Notes under the pieces: generated by a model
The model's input: only the letters and a program-made list of their open reading frames with translations
Database searches by the model: none
Told to the model about the DNA's origin: nothing
Made by a program: the position numbers and the translations under genes
Part shown: positions 15,423 to 22,701 of the stretch, piece after piece
Layout of the letters: every line of letters starts with the position of its first letter
Position numbering within the stretch: position 1 is the first letter of the stretch
Assembly: GCA_015056125.1 (NCBI GenBank)
Contig: SVGW01000020.1
Coordinates: 1 to 42,469, forward strand
Direction: 5' to 3'
Length of the DNA: 42,469 bases
Origin: Clostridiales bacterium
GTDB lineage: Bacteria; Bacillota; Clostridia; Christensenellales; Aristaeellaceae

Positions 15423-16199
15423 ATGGCAATTCATTTAGGAGATCGCTTGCGGGCTCTTCGCATCAAAAAAGGCTTGACCCAGGAGCAACTGGCCGAAATA
15501 TTTTCCGTTTCCCCCCAGGCCATCAGCCGCTGGGAAAATTCATCAGCCTCTCCGGATATTTCATTGCTTCCCGGCATCGCTATCTTTTATCGCATTTCTC
15601 TGGATGAGCTCATGGGGATGGAAGAAATACGCTCAAAGGAACGCATTGGGAAAATCCATGCGGAAGCCCATCGCCTGGTAGCCGCCGGTAAAATCGATCA
15701 GGCCGTGCAGGTATTCAGAGAAGGCCTCAAATTATATCCCAATCACCCTGCTCTCCTTCTTTCTCTCAGCGAAACTTTGGCTCATCAATATGATGATCCC
15801 GCCTGTGTAGATGAGGCCATCACCCTCTCCGAGCGCGCCCTGCGCCACGCTGATCTTTCCATGAAGGCCCGCTCCACCGCCTGCGCCAATCTACTTTTTC
15901 TCTATGCGCAAGCTCATATGCAGGAAAAAATTCCTCCCCTCATCCAATCCTTGCCCCACATCTGGGAAAGCCGGGAAATGCTTTTCCCCGAGCAATTTGA
16001 GGGGCAAGAATATTCTGCCGCGCTTCAGGAAGCCGTGCAAAAAGCATTGGTGTATCTTTGCCGCCGAATTGATGCGCTGCCTGAGAGAATTCATGGAAAA
16101 GCACCGGATTATATTCAGTTGGGCGTAAATTTTTCGCCTGAAGAATCTCTGGAACAAATGCTGGATAAGATCAAAAGTTTTTGCAATTCACCGGATTGA
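15423..16199 (+). CDS. XRE-family regulator with TPR-like repeats
   Basis: 258 residues. The N-terminal helix-turn-helix (LGDRLRALRIKKGLTQEQLA through PQAISRWENSSASPD, about 5-43) is a standard Cro/C1 domain. The rest is helical with TPR-like pieces (AVQVFREGLKLYPNHPALLL near 92-112), as in peptide-sensing or growth-state regulators. It starts 12 bases after the aminopeptidase stop and lacks a clear Shine-Dalgarno sequence, so translation is probably coupled to the gene before it. It is a plausible local regulator of the operon. Confidence 0.85.
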   Translation: MAIHLGDRLRALRIKKGLTQEQLAEIFSVSPQAISRWENSSASPDISLLPGIAIFYRISLDELMGMEEIRSKERIGKIHAEAHRLVAAGKIDQAVQVFREGLKLYPNHPALLLSLSETLAHQYDDPACVDEAITLSERALRHADLSMKARSTACANLLFLYAQAHMQEKIPPLIQSLPHIWESREMLFPEQFEGQEYSAALQEAVQKALVYLCRRIDALPERIHGKAPDYIQLGVNFSPEESLEQMLDKIKSFCNSPD

Positions 16200-16224
16200 C
16201 ATCTCATAATCCCCGCGATAGCAT
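16196..16224 (+). promoter_or_regulatory. Promoter of the PNPOx-fold gene
   Basis: TTGACA (16196-16201) overlaps the TGA stop of the XRE gene; 17 bases later is TAGCAT (16219-16224). The -35 is perfect and the -10 matches at four of six positions. Confidence 0.55.
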
Positions 16225-16254
16225 AAAATAAAGCAATAACCAGGAGGCATGATT

Positions 16255-16668
16255 ATGGATTTGCAGGCACAAAAAATTATGGAGGAGCGCTTTGGTTGCG
16301 ATGCCTTGATTGCCCTGGCCACAGCAGAAAATAATGCGCCTTCCGTGCGCACAGTAAACGCTTTTTATGAAAGCGGTGCTTTTTATGTGATTACCCATGC
16401 CAAATCCAAGAAAATGCGTCAGATTGAAAAGAATCCTGCCGTCGCCGTATCCGGAGATTGGTTCACGGGGCACGGCTTGGGGCAGAATCTGGGGCATATT
16501 CTAACAAAGGAAAACGAAGAAATAGCCCAAAAGCTGCGTGCCGCATTTTCTGCCTGGTATGGCAACGGGCATGTGAATGAGCAGGATGAAAACACCGTTA
16601 TCTTAAAAATTGCACTGACGGACGGCGTGCTTTTCTCACAAGGCAAAAGATATGATCTGCAATTCTAA
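16255..16668 (+). CDS. Pyridoxamine 5'-phosphate oxidase-fold protein
   Basis: 137-residue split-barrel flavin-binding protein of the general-stress/PNPOx-like group. The N-terminal ALIALATAENNAPSVRTVNAFYE and the FYVITHAKSKKMRQIEKNPAVAVSG segment (about 40-66) are typical FMN-binding strands. Substrate is unknown; relatives include flavin reductases and heme- or F420-binding proteins. The start is set at the second in-frame ATG because AGGAGG almost abuts the first one. It probably shares a transcript with the DUF402 gene 23 bases downstream. Confidence 0.8.
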   Translation: MDLQAQKIMEERFGCDALIALATAENNAPSVRTVNAFYESGAFYVITHAKSKKMRQIEKNPAVAVSGDWFTGHGLGQNLGHILTKENEEIAQKLRAAFSAWYGNGHVNEQDENTVILKIALTDGVLFSQGKRYDLQF

Positions 16669-16691
16669 TAATATTCAAAGGAGATAGATAT

Positions 16692-17234
16692 ATGCACCAT
16701 AAGCGTCTGGACAGAGATACATGGAAAGATATCAAAAAAAAACGATATATTCAAAAGCGCATATCCACGCCCTTTGGGGATGGATATGCAGCCCTCCTTT
16801 ATTTGGATGATGTAGACGCGCCTGTCGCTTGGAACTTTCCCGAAGGAAAAGTCACCGTATGCGAAAAGGGCATGAAATGGCTGGAGCTGCTGCCCGAAAA
16901 CGATCACTATCTGATCACTGCCATGATCAGCCCTGAGGGCAAAATCAATGAGTGGTATATCGATATGATTGCCGGGTGGGGCTTTGATGACGATGGCGTG
17001 ATTTACTATGATGACCTGTATCTGGAGTTGATCGCCACCCCCGCTGGAACCATTATAATTGATGATATGGATGAACTGGAGCAGGCGCTTGCAGAAAAAG
17101 ATATTACCACCCAGCAATATGAAATGGCCATTGCCACCATGAAAAAGCTGAAAAGCGGGCTGCTTTCCAATCTTCCCCGCTTCAGCAATCAATGCCTTTC
17201 TATCATGCATCGTTTAGAGCAGGAGCACCAGTAA
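16692..17234 (+). CDS. DUF402 domain protein
   Basis: 180 residues. The DUF402 barrel is recognised from WNFPEGKVTVCEKGMKWLE (about 37-55), INEWYIDMIAGWGFDDDGVI (about 77-96) and YYDDLYLELIATPAG (about 97-111), with the clustered acidic residues that bind metal in the FomD/Ntdp family of nucleotide phosphatases and hydrolases. The C-terminal helical part (ELEQALAEKDITTQQYEMA) is usual for the clostridial form. Activity as a nucleoside tri/diphosphatase is possible but unproven. A bidirectional terminator follows. Confidence 0.8.
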   Translation: MHHKRLDRDTWKDIKKKRYIQKRISTPFGDGYAALLYLDDVDAPVAWNFPEGKVTVCEKGMKWLELLPENDHYLITAMISPEGKINEWYIDMIAGWGFDDDGVIYYDDLYLELIATPAGTIIIDDMDELEQALAEKDITTQQYEMAIATMKKLKSGLLSNLPRFSNQCLSIMHRLEQEHQ

Positions 17235-17255
17235 AAGGGGTTTTAACCGCATAAA

Positions 17256-17297
17256 AACCGCCGGAAAATCTTCTCATGATTTTCCGGCGGTTCTTTT
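17256..17297. terminator. Bidirectional terminator
   Basis: AACCGCCGGAAAATC (17256-17270) pairs with GATTTTCCGGCGGTT (17278-17292) without mismatch, with T-runs in both directions. It separates the converging DUF402 and glycosidase genes. Confidence 0.93.
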
Positions 17298-17299
17298 TA

Positions 17300-18718
17300 T
17301 CATCCAATTACCTTTTCGCCAAATCCGTTAAACAATAACATCATGGGGATATCGGTCAGGGGCAGATTTTTAAGTTCCGTAATCCTGCCAAATTCTCTTA
17401 CCAGCATGCTTTCAGGAAGCTCATATACGCTGCCCTCCAGCAAATCCACCAGAAGGGGCGCTTCATCTTCCCCTGCCAGCTGGAAGCTTACCGTTCCTTC
17501 ATAGGTCTCCCGCATAAGATCGGCAGCAATCCAATAGGCCAGCGCCGTGCCCTTTTCATCTTCAAAACCAAGGGACACAAAGCGGCTGCCGCCTTCATCT
17601 TTTCCGAAGAACCGAGGAGAATCATTCACCACCCGGCGAACAGGCACCTGGCAAGGCTTTGCGTCTTTGCGGAACAAAGTGGTCAGATGCTGCAGAGCGC
17701 GGTAAGAAAGCTTGGGGCGATATTCGCCGGTGGCCAGGCCATCCTCGTTAAAATCCGCCTGAATCACGCCAAAGTAGCCGTAATCCAGATAGGATGCCTT
17801 GTCATTTACACGTCCTTTCAGTGCTTCCACCATGTCCATAGCAGAAAAATGAGAAGTAAAAATTACTTCGGAGCTTAAATCCAGCAGCCGATGGCGAAGA
17901 AGATATTTGGCCTGCTTAAGAGGCGTCCAGGCGCCGCCCCTCAACGCACCGGCTCCGCGGGAATCAGATTGGGTGCCCGATTCGCCCTGGATAATCCCCA
18001 CTTCGGGGTTATACTGATCAATCAACGCCCGAAGCGCCCGAATTTCATTGACAGCCTCCAGCTCATTGGCATTGTAGCAATGGAAGGATACCGCATCCAC
18101 CACATCGCACAGCCCGCGCTCAAAAAGAACCTTAAAGAACGGCAGATTGATATAGCGCAGCGTGCCGCCAATCACCTTGGCCTCCGGATTGGCTTCCTTC
18201 ACCGCCTGCGCAGTGACATAGTTAAATTCAGCCACGGCCTCTGCATCCGACAGGGGCTTCCAGCATGAATTGCCGTCCGGCTCATTCCAGATTTCAAACC
18301 AGGTGACACGGCCCTGATAGCGCTTTACCGTTTCCACCACATAATCATGCCAGGCCTTGCGCTCTTCTTCCGTATCCACAGGAGCGCAGCCGACAGAGCC
18401 GTACATTTCCTTGGCCAGGGGCGTATAAAGAGGATTGCCGTAGCAAAGGCAGATCCAGGGCTCCATGCCCCGGGCGATCAATTCATCCACGATCTGATCC
18501 AGCCAGGCAAAATCATATACGCCTTTTTCTGTTTCCGTACGCTGCCAGCCGGATTGGATACGCACATAATGCACACCGGTATTGGCCACCAGATCATAAG
18601 CTTTTTCCGGCTCAAAGGCCTTCCTGTCCAGCTTTTCAAAGCCCAGGCCGATTCTGGATTCCCCGATTTTGCAAGCCGGAGCCGTTTTGAGCACGCCGAT
18701 TTTCTTTAATCTTTCCAT
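17300..18718 (-). CDS. Clan GH-A glycoside hydrolase (GH39-like)
   Basis: 472-residue TIM-barrel glycosidase without signal peptide, thus acting on imported sugars. The acid/base glutamate is in WFEIWNEPDGNS (about residues 139-150) and the likely nucleophile in GIIQGESGTQSD (about 242-253). HYVRIQSGWQRTETEKGVYD (about 50-69) and the small C-terminal beta domain fit GH39/GH5-type enzymes. The exact family and substrate are uncertain. It lies 12 bases downstream of an alkaline-phosphatase-superfamily gene in one transcript. No transporter or regulator accompanies them, which is unusual for a sugar-use locus. Confidence 0.75.
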   Translation of the reverse strand: MERLKKIGVLKTAPACKIGESRIGLGFEKLDRKAFEPEKAYDLVANTGVHYVRIQSGWQRTETEKGVYDFAWLDQIVDELIARGMEPWICLCYGNPLYTPLAKEMYGSVGCAPVDTEEERKAWHDYVVETVKRYQGRVTWFEIWNEPDGNSCWKPLSDAEAVAEFNYVTAQAVKEANPEAKVIGGTLRYINLPFFKVLFERGLCDVVDAVSFHCYNANELEAVNEIRALRALIDQYNPEVGIIQGESGTQSDSRGAGALRGGAWTPLKQAKYLLRHRLLDLSSEVIFTSHFSAMDMVEALKGRVNDKASYLDYGYFGVIQADFNEDGLATGEYRPKLSYRALQHLTTLFRKDAKPCQVPVRRVVNDSPRFFGKDEGGSRFVSLGFEDEKGTALAYWIAADLMRETYEGTVSFQLAGEDEAPLLVDLLEGSVYELPESMLVREFGRITELKNLPLTDIPMMLLFNGFGEKVIG

Positions 18719-18730
18719 TTTTCTTCTCCT

Positions 18731-19543
18731 TTATTTTTCTGCAGGATAAGCACCATAGAAATGGGTGATATTCAGATCCTCCGGCATATCCAGCCCATGG
18801 GAGCCGCATTCGCCGTCAATTTCATGGCAACCATGGTCCATGGCAAAGCCCACCAATGTATTATGATGCTTCCAGTGGTTCTTGATCATCTGGGCAAAGA
18901 TGCCAAAAGTTCGCGAATTGGCGCGCAGCTCAGCCAGGCTGATAGCGCTCTCAGGGCCGTTCTTATGCATGGTGGAATCGTAATTGCCGTTGTACACACA
19001 GATAAAATCGTATTGATCATCTAAAATCAGTTCCGCAGCTTTGGCATTCACTTCTTCATACGAGGAATACAGGAAATAATCCATCTCCCTCTCCAGGTAA
19101 ATCTTCCCCATGCTGCACTTATTGTCCGCAACGATCACGGGCTTTTTCCCTGCGCGGATCAGGGCGTCAAAAATCGTATCGATTTTGATCACAGGCTTTT
19201 CATATTTCTGAATGCCGTGCACGCAAGGCTGGGCGCCGGTATACATGGTGCCAAAGCACACGGGGGTTACGGATGGCATCACAGTGCAGAAAGGCATTTT
19301 CTGCTCTGTGTAGGCTTCCACTTCCTTAAAGAAATTGGGATATTTTTCATAAACCCATTGAGCCACTGCATCAGGATTATACATAAAAATGCGGTCAGCA
19401 TTCTTTCCGTTAAATGCTTTTTCTGCATAATCCAGCAGTTCCCTGGCAGGAGCGGCAGCACAAGCAGGGGGCTCAATGCCAATGATCTTGGCTAAAGCTG
19501 CGCAAAGGGTATCCAGGCTCTGTGGGTTCAATGCATTGCTCAT
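18731..19543 (-). CDS. Alkaline-phosphatase-superfamily metalloenzyme
   Basis: 270 residues. Motifs are those of the phosphodiesterase/phosphatase/phosphomutase superfamily: VMPSVTPVCFGTMYTGAQP (about 89-107) with a Ser/Thr nucleophile region, YNGNYDSTMHKNGPES (about 187-202) with the DxxxH pair, and GFAMDHGCHEIDGECGSHG (about 233-251) with further metal ligands. It is shorter than most members and lacks a cap domain. There is no signal peptide. The start follows GGAGG; a longer reading runs into the promoter. Operon with the glycosidase suggests removal of a phosphate or sulfate-type group from the same substrate, which is inference. Confidence 0.72.
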   Translation of the reverse strand: MSNALNPQSLDTLCAALAKIIGIEPPACAAAPARELLDYAEKAFNGKNADRIFMYNPDAVAQWVYEKYPNFFKEVEAYTEQKMPFCTVMPSVTPVCFGTMYTGAQPCVHGIQKYEKPVIKIDTIFDALIRAGKKPVIVADNKCSMGKIYLEREMDYFLYSSYEEVNAKAAELILDDQYDFICVYNGNYDSTMHKNGPESAISLAELRANSRTFGIFAQMIKNHWKHHNTLVGFAMDHGCHEIDGECGSHGLDMPEDLNITHFYGAYPAEK

Positions 19544-19580
19544 ATAAGGATCCTCCATCTTTTTATTTGATACTGAGGAT

Positions 19581-19609
19581 ATTTTACTCTTCCTGTATTT
19601 TCTTGTCAA
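19581..19609 (-). promoter_or_regulatory. Promoter of the metalloenzyme-glycosidase operon
   Basis: On the minus strand TTGACA (19609-19604), 17 bases, TAAAAT (19586-19581). It begins just beyond the terminator of the SH3-domain gene. Confidence 0.82.
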
Positions 19610-19620
19610 TCGCCGTAAGC

Positions 19621-19647
19621 AAAAAAAGGAGAGGCTTTCGCCCCTCC
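19621..19647 (-). terminator. Terminator of the SH3-domain gene
   Basis: On the minus strand GGAGGGGC (19647-19640) and GCCTCTCC (19635-19628) pair with one wobble around a GAAA loop, followed by seven T residues. Confidence 0.92.
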
Positions 19648-19665
19648 CCTTCGTTAAACTTAGTT

Positions 19666-20358
19666 TTAGTACTTGAGGAAATAGGTGCTCACATAGCCAA
19701 GCTGGCCATCCAATTCTACCTTGGACCAGTTTTCGCCCATTTCCAGTACGGTCACCTTGGTGCCAACGGAAACAGTCTTGAGAATTTTGGTTTTCATTCC
19801 GGGATACAGGCGGAAATTCACCACGCTGCCCCCATTGATGTTTTTGAGCGTTGCTTCAAAAGGAGCAGCCACAGGCTTGGTATATACCGGCGCTTTGGCA
19901 GCAGCCAAATACTTGCTGCTCATATAGCCCGTATTCCCGTTTACGCTCACCTTATGCCATCCGTTTCCCTTTTGCAAAACGGATACAGGGGTATCAATGG
20001 GATAAGAAGTGATGATTGCGGCATCCGTAGAAGGAGAAGTGCGCAGGTTGAGGCCAATGCCAGTATTGGTGCGCACGTAGAGGGTAGCGGACGCAGTGCC
20101 GTCATTCAAGTACTTGCTCATCATGTAGCCCGTCTTCCCTGCTACCTTTACCTTGCTCCAGGTTTCGCCCTTTTCCAGGATTTCCACCCAGGTGCCCGTC
20201 CAATACTGGCCCAGCACTTTCGCTTCCAAGGACGCCTTTTCCCGCAGGTTCAGCCCGCCGCCCTTTACGGTAGCGTATTCGCTGGCGCTGCCCATCAGGG
20301 GCGCCGTGCACAGGGCAAGCGCCAGGGCGGCAGATGCAATTTTCTTCGCGTGTTTCAT
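19666..20358 (-). CDS. Secreted protein with three SH3 domains
   Basis: 230 residues. A signal peptide (MKHAKKIASAALALALCTAP, cleavage near 27) is followed by three bacterial SH3 domains of about 60 residues, each opening with a variant of the LNLRxxPS pattern: GGLNLREKAS (about 34), GIGLNLRTSPS (about 106) and VVNFRLYPG (about 179). Such domains bind peptidoglycan cross-bridges or peptides. There is no catalytic domain, so it is a wall-associated binding protein. The start is set by AAAGGAGGAATC. The holin-like gene lies about 210 bases upstream on the same strand. That gap holds nothing else I recognise. Confidence 0.88.
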   Translation of the reverse strand: MKHAKKIASAALALALCTAPLMGSASEYATVKGGGLNLREKASLEAKVLGQYWTGTWVEILEKGETWSKVKVAGKTGYMMSKYLNDGTASATLYVRTNTGIGLNLRTSPSTDAAIITSYPIDTPVSVLQKGNGWHKVSVNGNTGYMSSKYLAAAKAPVYTKPVAAPFEATLKNINGGSVVNFRLYPGMKTKILKTVSVGTKVTVLEMGENWSKVELDGQLGYVSTYFLKY

Positions 20359-20569
20359 GGGGATTCCTCCTTTGGTGATGTAAAGTATTGTTCCGGCCTT
20401 TGCCGTACACCACAAATACGGAAATATGCCCCAATCCATTCCGCAAAAGCCCTGGTAAAATCAGGTAAAGAAGGTCCGATTTGGAATGTTTTTCCATGAC
20501 GATTGGATGTGGTGATCCTTTTTCCTGCTTTTTTTCGAGCGACGCATCCAATCATTACCAATTGCCCTT

Positions 20570-20995
20570 TCAAAAATGATTTGCCGTTTTCAGCAGATGC
20601 AAAGCATTTTTTAAGTTTCCCGGCAGCGGAACGCCAAAATGCGCGGCATTGCCCGCCAGGCTCACAGCTTCCTGCGCCATATAAAATCCAATGGCGGCTG
20701 AGCGCAGCATATCGCCTTTTCCGCTGAGCTGATCCAGCGCGCCGGCGATCAAAATAATGCCCAGCATCATTCCCTTTCTGCAAATGCCCATCAGGATTGC
20801 TCTCCAATGGAATCCCCCGCTTGCGCTTCTTGGGCTTTTTCGAATGCAGGCCAGTGCCAGGCCGCTTAATAGATCAAGCGCCATAAGAGCCAGAAGCAAT
20901 TTCCAATCGCTTCCTGAAAAAAGACCCGCCATTGCCCCTAAAAACCGAATTATAATATCCCACCCATCCCTCATCAGCGCTTTCGTCTCATTCAC
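20570..20995 (-). CDS. Holin-like membrane protein (phage_holin_4 family)
   Basis: 141 residues if the GTG start is right. It matches the TcdE/phage holin 4 family: KLLLALMALDLLSGLALACI near residues 32-51, GGFHWRAILMGICRKGMMLGIILIAGALDQ near 59-88, and FYMAQEAVSLAGNAAHFGVPLP near 102-123. About three membrane segments. Family members form lesions releasing lysins or toxins, and chromosomal copies serve in export or sporulation. No phage gene or endolysin adjoins. The start is uncertain: GTG at 20995 has purines directly before it, TTG at 21025 and ATG at 20971 lack good binding sites. Confidence 0.72.
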   Translation of the reverse strand: MNETKALMRDGWDIIIRFLGAMAGLFSGSDWKLLLALMALDLLSGLALACIRKSPRSASGGFHWRAILMGICRKGMMLGIILIAGALDQLSGKGDMLRSAAIGFYMAQEAVSLAGNAAHFGVPLPGNLKNALHLLKTANHF

Positions 20996-21019
20996 CCTCT
21001 CTGCTTCCAAATAAATTCC

Positions 21020-21047
21020 TTGCAAATCAAGGAAAACAAGCTATAAT
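21020..21047 (+). promoter_or_regulatory. Promoter of the UMF1 transporter gene
   Basis: TTGCAA (21020-21025), 16 bases, TATAAT (21042-21047). It overlaps the 5' end of the longest reading of the divergent holin-like gene. Confidence 0.75.
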
Positions 21048-21109
21048 GTAAATGGATATATAGGAAAAATATAGAATCAATCTGCACAAAAGAAATAGGA
21101 GGCATCGCT

Positions 21110-22612
21110 ATGCAGGCTGAAAAGCAAAAGAAATTCACAAAAAAAGAATGGAGCTGGATTCTGTATGACTGGGCCAACTCCGTGTATGCCACCAATATCA
21201 TGGCGGCGATTTTCCCCACCGTCTTTGTCAGCATTGCCGGTAATGCCGGGGATATTTGGTGGGGCTATGCCACCTCCATCGCCACCTTTGTGATCGCCAT
21301 CCTGGCGCCCCTGCTTGGCGCTGTGGCCGATTTTAAGGGCATGAAAAAGAAGCTGTTTACGCTTTTTATGTGGCTCGGCGTAATCTTTACCGCTTTGATT
21401 GCCCTTACCAATGATTGGCGCTTCATGCTGGCGGGCTATATCATCAGCCGCATCGGCTTTGCCGGCTCCAATCTGTTTTATGATTCCTTTCTCACCGATA
21501 TTACCACCAACGAGCGAATGGATAAGGTATCTGCCTGGGGCTATGCCATGGGCTATATCGGCGGCAGCACCATTCCCTTCATTCTATCCATCGCCATGCT
21601 TTTAATCTTTGGCTACTCCAGCGTATTCGCGCAAAAATTCTCTATCGTGATCACCAGCGTATGGTGGCTGTTTTTCTCCATCCCCATGCTCAAAAATGTC
21701 CATCAGGAGCACTATATCGAGCCCTCCGGCCAGCATTCCATCAGCCAAACCTTCCGCAATATCCTTTCCACCTTTAAAGAAATCGTGGAAAGAAAGGGCC
21801 TCTTTCTCTTCACCCTGGCCTATTTCTTCTATATTGACGGCGTAGGCACTGTAATCAGCGTATCCACTGCTTATGGCTCAGCCCTGGGCCTTGGCACGGT
21901 TGGAATGATCCTGGCCCTTCTGGTTACGCAGATCGTGGCCATGCCCTGTTCCATCCTCTTTTCCCGCCTTTCTGCCAAGATCACGGCCCGCAAGGCCCTG
22001 ATCGGCGCCATTATCGTATACATCTGCATCTGCCTGGTTGGCTTCTATATGGGCATTTCACTGGAGCCCCATCAGGAAGCCTACGAAGCTGCTCTGGCTG
22101 CCGATTTTGCCCTTGAAACCGAAAATACCGCGCTGATTGATCAGTGCAAGGAAGCGTTCCGGGCTGAGGATGCCTTATCTGCCCTTGCCTCCCTTCGCCA
22201 TGATCCTGCGAATGCCGGCGATTTGGCCATTCTTGATGCTGCGGATGCTTTCTACATGAAGAACGGACATCTGGCCCTGGCCCTAAAGGATGCCATTTCC
22301 TTTTCCACCATTCTCTTCTGGAGCATGGCCTTTCTGGTGGGCACGGTGCAAGGCGGCATTCAGGCTGTGTCCCGCTCCTACTTTGGCAAGCTGATTCCCA
22401 AAGAGCGCTCCAATGAGTTCTTTGGCTTCTTTGATATTTTCGGCAAATTTGCCTCCGTTCTGGGGCCCTTCCTCTATTCCACCGTTGGCACCTGGACCGG
22501 CCGCTCCAGCTATGGCGTGCTTTGCCTGATTGTGCTTTTCCTCATTGGGCTTGTGCTGATGATTGGCGGCAAAAAGGAATTGGCCGCTATGGAAGAAAGC
22601 GTTCAGGGCTAA
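21110..22612 (+). CDS. UMF1-family MFS transporter
   Basis: 500-residue integral membrane protein of the UMF1/Atg22-like group of the major facilitator superfamily. The family hallmark WILYDWANSVYATNI occupies residues 16-30. PLLGAVADFKGMKKK near 66-80 is the MFS loop 2-3 motif, and QGGIQAVSRSYFGKLIPKERSNEFFGFF near 415-442 is the typical second-half motif. About 12 helices. Residues 318-395 form an Ala/Asp/Glu-rich soluble loop between helices that most MFS proteins lack. The family is thought to export amino acids or related compounds; the substrate is unknown. GGAGG precedes the ATG. Single gene. Confidence 0.87.
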   Translation: MQAEKQKKFTKKEWSWILYDWANSVYATNIMAAIFPTVFVSIAGNAGDIWWGYATSIATFVIAILAPLLGAVADFKGMKKKLFTLFMWLGVIFTALIALTNDWRFMLAGYIISRIGFAGSNLFYDSFLTDITTNERMDKVSAWGYAMGYIGGSTIPFILSIAMLLIFGYSSVFAQKFSIVITSVWWLFFSIPMLKNVHQEHYIEPSGQHSISQTFRNILSTFKEIVERKGLFLFTLAYFFYIDGVGTVISVSTAYGSALGLGTVGMILALLVTQIVAMPCSILFSRLSAKITARKALIGAIIVYICICLVGFYMGISLEPHQEAYEAALAADFALETENTALIDQCKEAFRAEDALSALASLRHDPANAGDLAILDAADAFYMKNGHLALALKDAISFSTILFWSMAFLVGTVQGGIQAVSRSYFGKLIPKERSNEFFGFFDIFGKFASVLGPFLYSTVGTWTGRSSYGVLCLIVLFLIGLVLMIGGKKELAAMEESVQG

Positions 22613-22640
22613 TTTTGTCCAATGGATTGAAGGAATTTTC

Positions 22641-22669
22641 TTTTCATAAAAACATTTTATGGGTATAAT
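22641..22669 (+). promoter_or_regulatory. Promoter and palindrome of the glycyl radical operon
   Basis: TTTTCA (22641-22646), 17 bases, TATAAT (22664-22669). Between and over the -35 lies the perfect palindrome CATAAAA-ACA-TTTTATG (22645-22661), well placed to be a repressor operator. No regulator gene adjoins. Confidence 0.6.
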
Positions 22670-22701
22670 CTTTCCGAGCGATCCATAAAGGAGGAGTATT
22701 T

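Noticed and set aside
16196-16229. Promoter reading with TAAAAT as the -10 box
   Set aside because: Spacing to TTGACA would be 22 bases; TAGCAT at 17 bases is preferred.
20570-21025. A prophage remnant, suggested by the holin-like gene
   Set aside because: No integrase, structural, endolysin or att-like repeat is found in the neighbourhood; holin-family genes are often chromosomal.
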